A stretch of DNA of 16,520 nucleotides from DASZIT01 sp035948855. GTDB lineage: Bacteria; Actinomycetota; Acidimicrobiia; Acidimicrobiales; RAAP-2. This document shows positions 7,241 to 13,660 of the stretch, in pieces. The translations under genes were made by a program, and so were the position numbers. How positions within the stretch are numbered: position 1 is the first letter of the stretch; each line of letters opens with the position of its first letter. Location of the stretch: NCBI GenBank assembly GCA_035948855.1, contig DASZIT010000034.1, forward strand, positions 1 to 16,520, given 5' to 3'. The notes beneath the pieces are model-generated. The model was not told where the DNA came from, ran no database searches, and saw only the letters and a list, made by a program, of their open reading frames with translations.

Positions 7241-8008
7241 CTACCCCTCCCGTCGGCGCCGGAGGCTGGCCTGGCGGTTGGCCAGCAGCATCAGCTCGGC
7301 ATCGCTCCAGGTGACCTCTTTGGGAACCATCAAGTTCGCCAAGGCCGCGCAGGCGCTCTTGGTCATGGCCAACGTGAGGGGGTCCATCGACAGGAGCCGC
7401 TCGGCCATGGCCCGTGCCGCGGCCGGAAGCTCCTCGTCGGGATAGACGTGGTTGAGGAAGCCCCACGCTTCGGCCTGTTGGGCGGTGAAACGCTCGCAGG
7501 CCATGGCCAGCTCCTTGGTGCGGGCCGGACCCAGTTCCCGCATGAGCCGGGGAAGTGCCTGCCAGCTCAGCGGAAGGTCGAGCTCCACCTCCGGGATGGA
7601 GAACCAGGCCGACCCGGCGGCCAGGCGGAGGTCGCAGCAACTGAGGAGCACCACGCCGCCGCCGATGGCCAGCCCGTTGGCGACCCCGACCAGAACCTGG
7701 GGAAGGCGGTCGAGCAGTTCGCAGGTCCGGCCCCCGAGGTGCACCCGGGCCCGTCGATCGATGTCGTTGACCGGCGGCTCAGCTCGCCGATCGCTCAGTT
7801 CGGCGCCGGCGGAGAACGCCCGGCCGGCGCCGGTGAGGATCACCACCCGGGCCGAATGATCCGTCTCCAGATCGGCCAGCAGGCTCTGGAGTTCGTCATG
7901 GAGTCCGATGTTGAGCGCATTGAGCTTTTCGGGCCGGTCCAACGTGATGGTGAGGAGCCCGTCGAGCTGTGGATCCCGCTCGACCCGGAGATATTCGAAG
8001 TCTGGCAT
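7241..8008 (-). CDS. Enoyl-CoA hydratase/isomerase (crotonase) family protein
   Basis: The 255-aa product begins at ATG 8008 (MPDFEYLRVE); a TTG at 8020 is an alternative and neither has a clear ribosome site. Crotonase hallmarks are LDRPEKLNAL at 23-32, the first oxyanion-hole loop FSAGAEL at 65-71, the second at AIGGG 114-118 and a CCDLRLA helix. Compared with rat mitochondrial enoyl-CoA hydratase, the Glu144 position is Val120 while Glu164 is kept as E140, exactly 20 residues later. One remaining glutamate is the arrangement used by enoyl-CoA isomerases, so an isomerase or another acyl-CoA reaction is more likely than plain hydration. The substrate is unknown and no other fatty-acid genes adjoin it. 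It converges on the kinase pair (69-bp gap) and diverges from the ABC genes (61-bp gap). Confidence 0.88.
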   Translation of the reverse strand: MPDFEYLRVERDPQLDGLLTITLDRPEKLNALNIGLHDELQSLLADLETDHSARVVILTGAGRAFSAGAELSDRRAEPPVNDIDRRARVHLGGRTCELLDRLPQVLVGVANGLAIGGGVVLLSCCDLRLAAGSAWFSIPEVELDLPLSWQALPRLMRELGPARTKELAMACERFTAQQAEAWGFLNHVYPDEELPAAARAMAERLLSMDPLTLAMTKSACAALANLMVPKEVTWSDAELMLLANRQASLRRRREG

Positions 8009-8034
8009 TGTGCAAGTCAACCACCCGTCGCCGG

Positions 8035-8063
8035 TTGCGGCCCAGCACAGGTCATGCGACGAT
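8035..8063 (+). promoter_or_regulatory. Putative promoter of the ABC transporter genes, leaderless
   Basis: TTGCGG (8035-8040) and GACGAT (8058-8063) are 17 bp apart and match the -35/-10 layout. The -10-like box ends six bases before GTG 8070, so the transcript would begin at or next to the start codon, and no ribosome site is present. This supports GTG 8070 over GTG 8088 or 8100. It is prediction only. Confidence 0.4.
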
Positions 8064-8069
8064 CATGCC

Positions 8070-8807
8070 GTGTCAGGGTCGCCGCCGGTGAACCCGGACG
8101 TGTTGTCGGTCCGGGGTGGGGAGCGACCCGGTGAAAGCCCCGGGGTCGCCGCGCTCGAGTTGCGCGGGGTCAGCAAGTCATTCCGCCAAGGCGGTGACGA
8201 GGTGCGGGTGCTCGACCAGGTGGACCTGTCTATTGGGCCGGGCGAATTCTGCTCGCTGGTCGGACCCAGCGGATCGGGCAAGTCGACACTGCTCCACCTG
8301 GCGGGGGGAATCGACGAGCCGGATGCCGGCGAGGTGTTGGTCAACGGGGTGAATCTGGCGTCGCTGAACGCTTCGGCCCGGGCCCGCCTGCGCCGGCGTC
8401 AGGTGGGCTTCGTCTTCCAGTTCTTCCAGTTGCTCCCCACTCTGACGGTGGCCGAGAACGTGGAACTTCCCTTGACCTTCGACGGGCGTCACGACAGCTC
8501 GGCGCCGGACCTCCTCGAGCGTCTGGGCCTCGGCGAGAAGGCGGGCCGACTTCCGGGAGAGCTGTCGGGCGGTGAGATGCAGCGGGTGGCGATCGCCCGG
8601 GCCCTGGTCGCCGGCGCGCCGCTGATCCTGGCCGACGAGCCGACCGGCAATCTCGATGCCGCCACCGGTGGCGAGGTCCTTGATCTGTTGACCGAGCAGG
8701 TGCGGCGCTCGGGAGCCGCGTTGATGCTGGTGACGCACGACCAGACCGCGGCCGGGCGCGCCGATCGGGTGCTCTCGCTCGACGGCGGACACCTCCTCCG
8801 ACGATGA
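8070..8807 (+). CDS. ABC transporter ATP-binding protein, MacB/LolD type
   Basis: From GTG 8070 the product is 245 aa. It carries every motif of an active ABC ATPase: Walker A GPSGSGKST (65-73), Q-loop Q117, signature LSGGE (165-169), Walker B ending in E190 (ILADE), a D-loop at PTGNLD and H-loop H223. LADEPTGNLD is typical of the MacB/LolD/FtsE group that powers FtsX-like permeases by mechanotransmission rather than classical transport. The first 25 or so residues are poorly conserved-looking and the start could be GTG 8088 or 8100. GTG 8070 is preferred because a -10-like GACGAT lies six bases before it. The stop codon overlaps the permease start (ATGA), so the two are co-translated and should form one inner-membrane complex. 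The transported substrate cannot be read from the sequence. Confidence 0.93.
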   Translation: MSGSPPVNPDVLSVRGGERPGESPGVAALELRGVSKSFRQGGDEVRVLDQVDLSIGPGEFCSLVGPSGSGKSTLLHLAGGIDEPDAGEVLVNGVNLASLNASARARLRRRQVGFVFQFFQLLPTLTVAENVELPLTFDGRHDSSAPDLLERLGLGEKAGRLPGELSGGEMQRVAIARALVAGAPLILADEPTGNLDAATGGEVLDLLTEQVRRSGAALMLVTHDQTAAGRADRVLSLDGGHLLRR

Positions 8808-11323
8808 TCCGGGCCGTTCGGCTCCTCAATCTCCGCCATCTGGCCCGGATCCGGCTCCGGACGCTCATTGCGGTGGTTGCGGTGGCAGCCGGAAGCTCAC
8901 TCGCGCTCTCGGTGCTGATCGTGACCCAGAGCGTCTCGTACTCGCTGAGCCAGTTCAACCAGGAGGTGGCGGGCTCGTCATCGTTGCGGGTGGTGGGTGC
9001 CACCGCCTCGGGCGGTCTCGATGCCCGGGCGTTGGCGGCGGTGACCGCCACCCCGGGCGTGGGCCAGGTGATCCCGCTGGTCCAGGCGGTCTCGGTGGTG
9101 CAGACCCATAAGGCCGGGCAGCAGAACGTGGTGGTACTGGGGGTGACCTGCGCGGCCGCCACCCTGCAGGGTGGCACCGGGTGCGCGAGTCCGGGCGCAA
9201 CGCTGGGCGCCGACCAGCTGGTGACCTCGACATCCTTCCGCTCCCAACTCGGCGCCGGGTCGTCGCTCGAAACCGATGCCGGCGCCCTTCCGCTGGCAGG
9301 GTCCGTCGGCATCTCCGGACTCGACAACCTCAATCACGGCGCCGTGGTGGTCATGGCGCTCGGCGCCGCCCAGGCCCGATTCGACCGACTCGGCCGGGTC
9401 GACGATATCTATGTCACTCCCCGCCCCGGGGTACCCCTTGCCGTGCTCCGAGCCCGGCTGACCCACGCCATCGGGGGATGGGACGGGGTGGTCAACGGGA
9501 CCGCCATGCCCCCAGAGGTACAACTGGCCATCGGCGGGTTCACGCCGCTCCTCACCCTCCTGGCCGTACTGGCATCGGGGATCGCGGTGGTGCTCGTCTA
9601 CAACGTGGTTGCCCTGACGCTCGAGGAACGGAAACGCGAACAAGCCGTCATCGCCGCGGTCGGCGCGCCGCCATCGGTGCTGATCGTTGGGCTGCTCATC
9701 GAGGTCGGGGCGCTGGGAGCGGTGGGGGGCCTCTTCGGCGCGCTGGCCGGTGCGGCGATCGCCCGCCCGGTGCTCGCCACCCTCAACAGCGTGACCATCC
9801 ACCTGGTGGGCATCCCGCTCAACGTGAGGACGACCGGCTGGACCCTTCTGGTCGGGGTGGGGGTCGGGGTGGTGATCGGACTGTTGGCGACGATCCGTCC
9901 CCTGTGGCGGTCGCGGCGGCTGGACATCGCCGCCGAGCTGTCCAGCCGCGAGCAGCGGGAGCGCACGTCGGCCCGCCATACGCTTCGCAACGCCATCGTC
10001 ATGACCGTCCTGACTCTCTGCGGGCTGGTGCTGAGCTGGCTGGGCGTGCGCAACGGATCCCTCCAGTCGTGGCAGCCGCTGGCCGCGGTCGGCGGTTTTC
10101 TGCTTGCCGCCATCTTCGCCATCCTGGCCGCCGGCGCCTGGGCCCCCGTCGTTGTGCGTGGGCTCTGGCACCGGGGCAAGGCCGGAGGGGGAGTGGTCCG
10201 CCTGGGGATCGCCAACCTGGTCCGGGATCCGAGCCGCACCGGGGTGATGGCCGTGGCCATCGGCGCGGCGGTCGCGGTGGCCGTCATCACCTCCAGCTTC
10301 AACCAGTCGGTCGTGCGCGACATCACCACCCAGTTCCAGACCTCGGCGCCGGGTCACGGCGTGAGTGTCTCGACGCTGGCCGGCAAGACGGGATTCAACA
10401 CCGATGCCCGGATCCCGGCCGCCGACATCGCCACCCTCGGTCATCTCCCCGGCGTCGCCGGCGTCGAGAGCTATGACCTGGTGATCGCCGGCCACACCGC
10501 CGGTGATCTCACCGTGGTGGGGGCCAGCACCACGCTGCCCACCGGACTGGTCCTCTATCAAGGCCGCGCCGATCCGGTGGCCTTCGCCCAGGGCCAGGCG
10601 GTCGTCGGTGCCGGACTGGCCCGGCGGGACCACCTGCACGCCGGCTCGGACCTGGTGCTCGGCACTCCGAGCGGCTTTGCCCGGGTGCCCGTCCAGGGAA
10701 TCTGGGGCGACGGCAATGCCGCCGGCAACAATGTGGCCATCCCGCTGAGCCTCGAAACCCGCCTCTACGGCCAACAGCTCCCCAATGATCTGACGTTGTT
10801 GCCGGCCCCCGGCGTCGCCTTGCCGACCATCGTGGCCGAAGCCCAGCGGGCCCATGTGTCGTCGTTCCTGACCTTCTCCATCCCGAGCAAGGAGCTGAGC
10901 GACATCATCTCGTCAGCCTCTGGTCAGATCACCGGGTTTTGGGTGCTCCAGCGGGCCTTGCTCGGCGTCTCCTTCGTGAGCGTGCTCTCCACCCTGGTGC
11001 TGGTGGGGATCCAGCGGCGCCGCGAGTTCGGGTTGTTGAACGCCATCGGCATGACACCCCGGGAGCTGTTCTCAATGGTGGTGACCGAAGCGCTGGTGGT
11101 GGCGGTGGTGGGCGCCGGGCTAGGCATCATCGTGGGCTTCGTGCTCCTCGAAGCGCTGTTGAACGCCACCCCCCTCTTCGTCGGATTCCACGACACCTAT
11201 ATCCCCGATTTCGGGTCGCTTGTCTACGCGCCGGTCGCGGTGGCGGTGGCGGTGGCCGCCGCGCTGTGGCCGGGATGGAGAGCCTCGAAACTCCCGATCC
11301 TGGAGGCGCTGCAATTCGAGTAG
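8804..11323 (+). CDS. FtsX-type ABC transporter permease, two FtsX modules
   Basis: The 839-aa membrane protein starts at an ATG overlapping the ATPase stop. It has a basic N-terminus, TM1 at about 20-42, an extracytoplasmic domain about 43-245, then TM segments near 247-270, 291-318 and 345-364. Further ones lie near 397-413, 426-448 and 480-497; a second extracytoplasmic domain about 500-714 follows, and the last three are near 715-737, 757-783 and 807-824. This is the duplicated MacB_PCD/FtsX layout with ten helices found in many Gram-positive permeases. The cytoplasmic loops EERKREQAVIAAVGAPP (274-290) and RRREFGLLNAIGMTP (738-752) are the coupling-helix sequences that touch the ATPase. 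No HlyD-like adaptor or outer-membrane partner is nearby. Lipoprotein release, peptide export and antimicrobial resistance are all known for relatives; the actual substrate is unknown. Confidence 0.93.
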   Translation: MIRAVRLLNLRHLARIRLRTLIAVVAVAAGSSLALSVLIVTQSVSYSLSQFNQEVAGSSSLRVVGATASGGLDARALAAVTATPGVGQVIPLVQAVSVVQTHKAGQQNVVVLGVTCAAATLQGGTGCASPGATLGADQLVTSTSFRSQLGAGSSLETDAGALPLAGSVGISGLDNLNHGAVVVMALGAAQARFDRLGRVDDIYVTPRPGVPLAVLRARLTHAIGGWDGVVNGTAMPPEVQLAIGGFTPLLTLLAVLASGIAVVLVYNVVALTLEERKREQAVIAAVGAPPSVLIVGLLIEVGALGAVGGLFGALAGAAIARPVLATLNSVTIHLVGIPLNVRTTGWTLLVGVGVGVVIGLLATIRPLWRSRRLDIAAELSSREQRERTSARHTLRNAIVMTVLTLCGLVLSWLGVRNGSLQSWQPLAAVGGFLLAAIFAILAAGAWAPVVVRGLWHRGKAGGGVVRLGIANLVRDPSRTGVMAVAIGAAVAVAVITSSFNQSVVRDITTQFQTSAPGHGVSVSTLAGKTGFNTDARIPAADIATLGHLPGVAGVESYDLVIAGHTAGDLTVVGASTTLPTGLVLYQGRADPVAFAQGQAVVGAGLARRDHLHAGSDLVLGTPSGFARVPVQGIWGDGNAAGNNVAIPLSLETRLYGQQLPNDLTLLPAPGVALPTIVAEAQRAHVSSFLTFSIPSKELSDIISSASGQITGFWVLQRALLGVSFVSVLSTLVLVGIQRRREFGLLNAIGMTPRELFSMVVTEALVVAVVGAGLGIIVGFVLLEALLNATPLFVGFHDTYIPDFGSLVYAPVAVAVAVAAALWPGWRASKLPILEALQFE

Positions 11324-11425
11324 CCGTCCGCGCCGGGTGACGGTCGGGAGAGCCGAGCCTCTAGCCCTGAGCCGATCGGCAGCCGCGCCCGGAATAGGCC
11401 ATGATTGAGTCCGGTTAACCAAACT

Positions 11426-11842
11426 ATGGAACTCGAAAAAGCCCTTGCCTTCGCTCGTGATCATCACCAGGCGATCCTGACCACCATCCGATCCAACGGT
11501 CGCCCCCAGCAGTCGAATGTGATGTACCACGTCTTCGACGATGGGCTCATCCGCATTGCGATCACCGCCGAACGGGCCAAATACCGGAATCTCACCCGTG
11601 AGCCCTGGGCCGCGTTGCACATTTCCCGCCAGGACTTCTTCGCCTACGTGGTGCTCGAGGGCGACGCGGAGCTCTCCCCGGTGGCGACCCGCCCCGACGA
11701 TGCCACGGCGGACGAACTCGTCGAGTACTACCGGGCGCTGAGCGGTGAGCACGAGGACTGGGACGCCTATCGCCAGGCCATGGTCGCTGACCACCGGGTC
11801 ATGGTTCGGCTCGCGCCCAACCGGGCCTACGGGATGCTGTGA
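11426..11842 (+). CDS. Split beta-barrel oxidoreductase of the PPOX / F420-dependent class
   Basis: From ATG 11426 the product is 138 aa, a normal size for this family, and begins MELEKALAFARDHH. The pattern of an N-terminal helix, AILTTIRSNGRPQQSNVMY, the IRIAITAERAKYRNL segment and AALHIS matches small actinobacterial proteins annotated as PPOX-class F420-dependent oxidoreductases. The Lys and Arg in RAKYRNL sit where relatives contact the cofactor phosphate. It is a soluble flavin or deazaflavin enzyme and its substrate is unknown. A TTG at 11405 is an in-frame alternative start. There is no ribosome site; a CATGAT box (11400-11405) would put transcription start about a dozen bases before the ATG. 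The 102 bp after the permease stop show no clear terminator. Confidence 0.85.
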   Translation: MELEKALAFARDHHQAILTTIRSNGRPQQSNVMYHVFDDGLIRIAITAERAKYRNLTREPWAALHISRQDFFAYVVLEGDAELSPVATRPDDATADELVEYYRALSGEHEDWDAYRQAMVADHRVMVRLAPNRAYGML

Positions 11843-11862
11843 GACTCACCGCGTGAGCGGGG

Positions 11863-11868
11863 CATGAT
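11863..11868 (+). promoter_or_regulatory. Putative -10 box of the zincin gene, leaderless
   Basis: CATGAT ends seven bases before ATG 11876 and no ribosome site is present. A similar CATGAT followed by an AGTCC two bases later also occurs upstream of the preceding gene (from 11400). No good -35 box is visible. Confidence 0.35.
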
Positions 11869-11875
11869 CTAGTCC

Positions 11876-12220
11876 ATGGTCACTATGCCGGTCGAGCAGT
11901 TCGAACAGCTGGTGACCGACGCGCTCGACGGGATCCCGCCGGATCTGGGCGCCAACATGGACAACGTTGCCGTGGTGGTGGACGAACTGAGTCCGCCCGG
12001 ATCGCTGCTCGGGCTGTACGAAGGGATTCCCCTGACCAGCCGGGGCAACAGCTACATGTCGGCGGTGCCCGATCGCATCACCATCTACATGGCGACCATC
12101 TGTGCAGCCTGCTCCACCACCCAGGAAGTCGTGGACATGGTGCGCAAGACGGTGATCCACGAGATCGGCCACCACTTCGGTATCGATGATCGGCGGCTGA
12201 AGGAATTGGGATGGGCGTGA
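11876..12220 (+). CDS. Minimal zincin metallopeptidase family protein
   Basis: The 114-aa product carries HEIGHHFGIDD at residues 95-105, with H95 and H99 as zinc ligands, E96 as the catalytic base and an Asp following the GI turn as the likely third contact. This extended HExxHxxGxxD signature and the short length match the small actinobacterial 'metallopeptidase family protein' group (minimal zincins, Pfam Zincin_1/DUF1025 type). The N-terminal segment (EQFEQLVTDALDGIPPDL) is the usual helix of this family. It has no signal peptide and is presumably cytosolic; the physiological substrate of this family is not established. The start at ATG 11876 follows a -10-like box by seven bases; ATG 11885 is an alternative. 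Confidence 0.9.
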   Translation: MVTMPVEQFEQLVTDALDGIPPDLGANMDNVAVVVDELSPPGSLLGLYEGIPLTSRGNSYMSAVPDRITIYMATICAACSTTQEVVDMVRKTVIHEIGHHFGIDDRRLKELGWA

Positions 12221-12233
12221 GCCGAAAACGACC

Positions 12234-12249
12234 AACGGCCCGGGCCGTT
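12234..12249. promoter_or_regulatory. Perfect 16-bp palindrome between zincin and 102-aa genes
   Basis: AACGGCCCGGGCCGTT reads identically on both strands. It starts 13 bases after the zincin stop and ends nine bases before the -10-like box of the next gene. It could be the stem of a transcript terminator (6-bp stem, CCGG loop, weak T-rich tail TTCTCGTT) or a dimeric protein-binding site in the -35 region of the next gene. No recognisable -35 hexamer is present there, which leaves room for either reading. Confidence 0.45.
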
Positions 12250-12258
12250 CTCGTTCAG

Positions 12259-12264
12259 TATCGT
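12259..12264 (+). promoter_or_regulatory. Putative -10 box of the 102-aa gene, leaderless
   Basis: TATCGT fits the actinobacterial TANNNT consensus and ends six bases before GTG 12271. There is no ribosome site, so translation from the very 5' end of the mRNA is the simplest reading. Confidence 0.45.
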
Positions 12265-12270
12265 TGACCC

Positions 12271-12579
12271 GTGTCCAAGCCGTCCGGTCAGAGCAAGCTT
12301 CCTCAGCCCCGGAAAGGCGGGGGCCGGTGGACGTCCTTCGTGGCCGGGTTGGACGTGCCGGGCGGTCCGGTGCGGGGCCTGCACGAGGAAGCCAATCCCC
12401 AGCATCGGCTTCGAGTCGAGCATGACGCCCACACTCTGCTCATCCACCTGAGCGATGAGGATGGACCCGGGTGGACGACCTTCGCGGTCGACCGCGCCAC
12501 CCGTCAGTGGTCGGTGGCGCAGGGTCGTCGGCAGACTGATGCCGCCACCGACGCCTACCAGGGTCTGTACGAACCTTGA
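12271..12579 (+). CDS. Protein of unknown function, 102 aa
   Basis: I do not recognise a family. The product starts at GTG 12271 with a basic, Pro/Gly-rich tail (MSKPSGQSKLPQPRKGGGRW). A globular-looking region follows with alternating hydrophobic residues: TSFVAGLDV, HRLRVEHDAHTLLIHLSDED, GPGWTTFAVDRATRQWSVAQG. It ends in a helix-like DAATDAYQGLYEP. There is no signal peptide, membrane segment or metal-binding motif. The base composition and in-frame third-position GC match the neighbours, which supports real coding, and the -10-like TATCGT six bases before the GTG supports the start. It lies between the zincin and the acetyltransferase, and its stop overlaps a possible TTG start of the latter (TTGA). 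Confidence 0.75.
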   Translation: MSKPSGQSKLPQPRKGGGRWTSFVAGLDVPGGPVRGLHEEANPQHRLRVEHDAHTLLIHLSDEDGPGWTTFAVDRATRQWSVAQGRRQTDAATDAYQGLYEP

Positions 12580-12621
12580 TCGAGCCGTCACCGAACCGGA
12601 TCCGCCCGGCTCGCCCGCCGG

Positions 12622-12627
12622 TACCAT
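12622..12627 (+). promoter_or_regulatory. Possible -10 box of the acetyltransferase gene
   Basis: TACCAT fits TANNNT and ends eight bases before ATG 12636. No -35 box is visible. It lies in the short gap after the 102-aa gene, so read-through transcription is equally possible. Confidence 0.25.
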
Positions 12628-12635
12628 CCGAGGCG

Positions 12636-13172
12636 ATGGCGTCGGAGGCGAAGTTGGCCGTGCGAGAGATGCCGCTGGCGGAGGTGGATCTGCGGATCAA
12701 CTACTTCCACGATTCGTCGGATGAGCACCTTCGCACCCTGGGCGTCGACCGGGCCCGGCTGCCGGCTCCAGAGGCCTGGCGGTCCTTCTACGAGGAGGAC
12801 TATGCCCGCCCGATGGAAGCGCGAGAAAGCTACTCGTTGGTGTGGGAACTCGATGGGCAGACGGTCGGATTCAGCTCAACCGATCGCATCGTCTTCGGAA
12901 GGGAGGCCTTCATGCACCTTCACATTCTGGAGCCGACCCGCCGCCAGGGAGGGCTCGGAGCCGAATTCGTCAGAATGTCGGCGGCCGCCTATTTCCGGGC
13001 TCTCGAATTGGAGCGGCTGTATTCCGAGCCGAACGCCTTCAACACCGCTCCGAACCGGGCCTTGCAGCGTGCCGGGTTCCGGTATCTGTTCACCCACGAA
13101 GCCCAGCCCAGCCCGATCAATTTCATGCAGGTGACGACCCGATGGGTCATGGATCGCCCGCCGCTCCCCTGA
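12636..13172 (+). CDS. GNAT-family N-acetyltransferase
   Basis: From ATG 12636 the product is 178 aa. The core of a GCN5-related acetyltransferase is visible: a strand YSLVWELDGQTVGFSST, then the strand AFMHLHILEPTRRQGGLGAEFV (written here only to its edges) that holds the acetyl-CoA pyrophosphate loop RRQGGLG, then the helix and LYSEPNAFNTAPNRALQRAGF, the usual C-terminal 'N-x-x-A/P-N-R-x-L-x-x-x-GF' motif. It probably transfers acetyl to a small molecule or protein amine; the acceptor is unknown. The closing PINFMQVTTRWVM segment is conserved-looking but not diagnostic. Alternative starts are a TTG at 12576 that overlaps the previous stop (TTGA) and ATG 12669. ATG 12636 is preferred because a -10-like box precedes it and the upstream residues are low complexity. 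Confidence 0.87.
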   Translation: MASEAKLAVREMPLAEVDLRINYFHDSSDEHLRTLGVDRARLPAPEAWRSFYEEDYARPMEARESYSLVWELDGQTVGFSSTDRIVFGREAFMHLHILEPTRRQGGLGAEFVRMSAAAYFRALELERLYSEPNAFNTAPNRALQRAGFRYLFTHEAQPSPINFMQVTTRWVMDRPPLP

Positions 13173-13585
13173 CGCCTTCCTGGATTTGGCCCCGCCCCGA
13201 CGCCTCGTGCCAGCATGATCCGATCGAAACGACCCGTATCGATCAGTGGCTGTGGGCCGTCCGCCTGCACAAGACCCGCTCGGCGGCCACCGCCGCCTGT
13301 CGGGTTGGCCGGGTCCGGGTCAACGGCGTGACCGCCAAGGCCGCTTCACCGGTGCATCCCGGAGACCGGGTGGAGATCCGGGCCGCCGACCGCTCCCGGA
13401 TCGTGGAGGTCGTCAAGTTGATCAGCAAGCGGGTCGGTGCCCCGGTGGCCGCCGAGTGCCTCATCGACCACACCCCGCCGCCAACGCCCGGGGAGTCCGT
13501 CGTCCCGGTCCTGTCCCGGGAGCCCGGGTCGGGCCGGCCGACCAAGCGGGACCGCCGAAATCTGGACAAGCTACGCCGACAGTGA
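13142..13585 (+). CDS. S4-domain RNA-binding protein, Hsp15/RqcP type
   Basis: The recognisable protein begins at TRIDQWLWAVRLHKTRSAA and continues through CRVGRVRVNGVTAKAA and GDRVEI, a complete S4 fold of about 50 residues. A basic C-terminal tail (RPTKRDRRNLDKLRRQ) follows, as in Hsp15/RqcP-like proteins, which bind rRNA or the peptidyl-tRNA-50S complex formed by stalled ribosomes. The start is the problem. The only ordinary in-frame start nearby is ATG 13142, which overlaps the acetyltransferase by 31 bases and adds a Pro-rich 28-residue leader. Relatives usually begin a few residues before T-R-(I/V)-D. Here that position is ATC (13223, encoding I-E-T-T-R-I-D). ATG 13142 is listed because it is the only standard codon, but I think the true protein is shorter. 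Domain call firm, start unsure. Confidence 0.85.
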   Translation: MGHGSPAAPLTPSWIWPRPDASCQHDPIETTRIDQWLWAVRLHKTRSAATAACRVGRVRVNGVTAKAASPVHPGDRVEIRAADRSRIVEVVKLISKRVGAPVAAECLIDHTPPPTPGESVVPVLSREPGSGRPTKRDRRNLDKLRRQ

Positions 13586-13660
13586 TCAACCACCGGTTGT
13601 CGGACGCCCGGGATCCGAGGTGACGGCGACCATCTCGAGATCGAACCATTGGGAGTCTCC

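Noticed and set aside
8978..10855. 625-codon open frame on the minus strand opposite the FtsX permease
   Set aside because: The translation is Gly/Arg/His/Asp-rich with no domain, and the plus-strand permease has clear helices and an ATGA overlap with its ATPase.
11324..11425. Terminator after the permease gene
   Set aside because: CCGTC...GACGG gives only a 5-bp stem with a 10-nt loop; GCCGATCGGC is a short palindrome without a tail. Neither is convincing.
12576..12635. Extended acetyltransferase start at TTG 12576
   Set aside because: The TTGA overlap with the preceding stop is attractive, but the added 20 residues are Pro/Arg-rich and a -10-like box sits before ATG 12636; kept only as an alternative.
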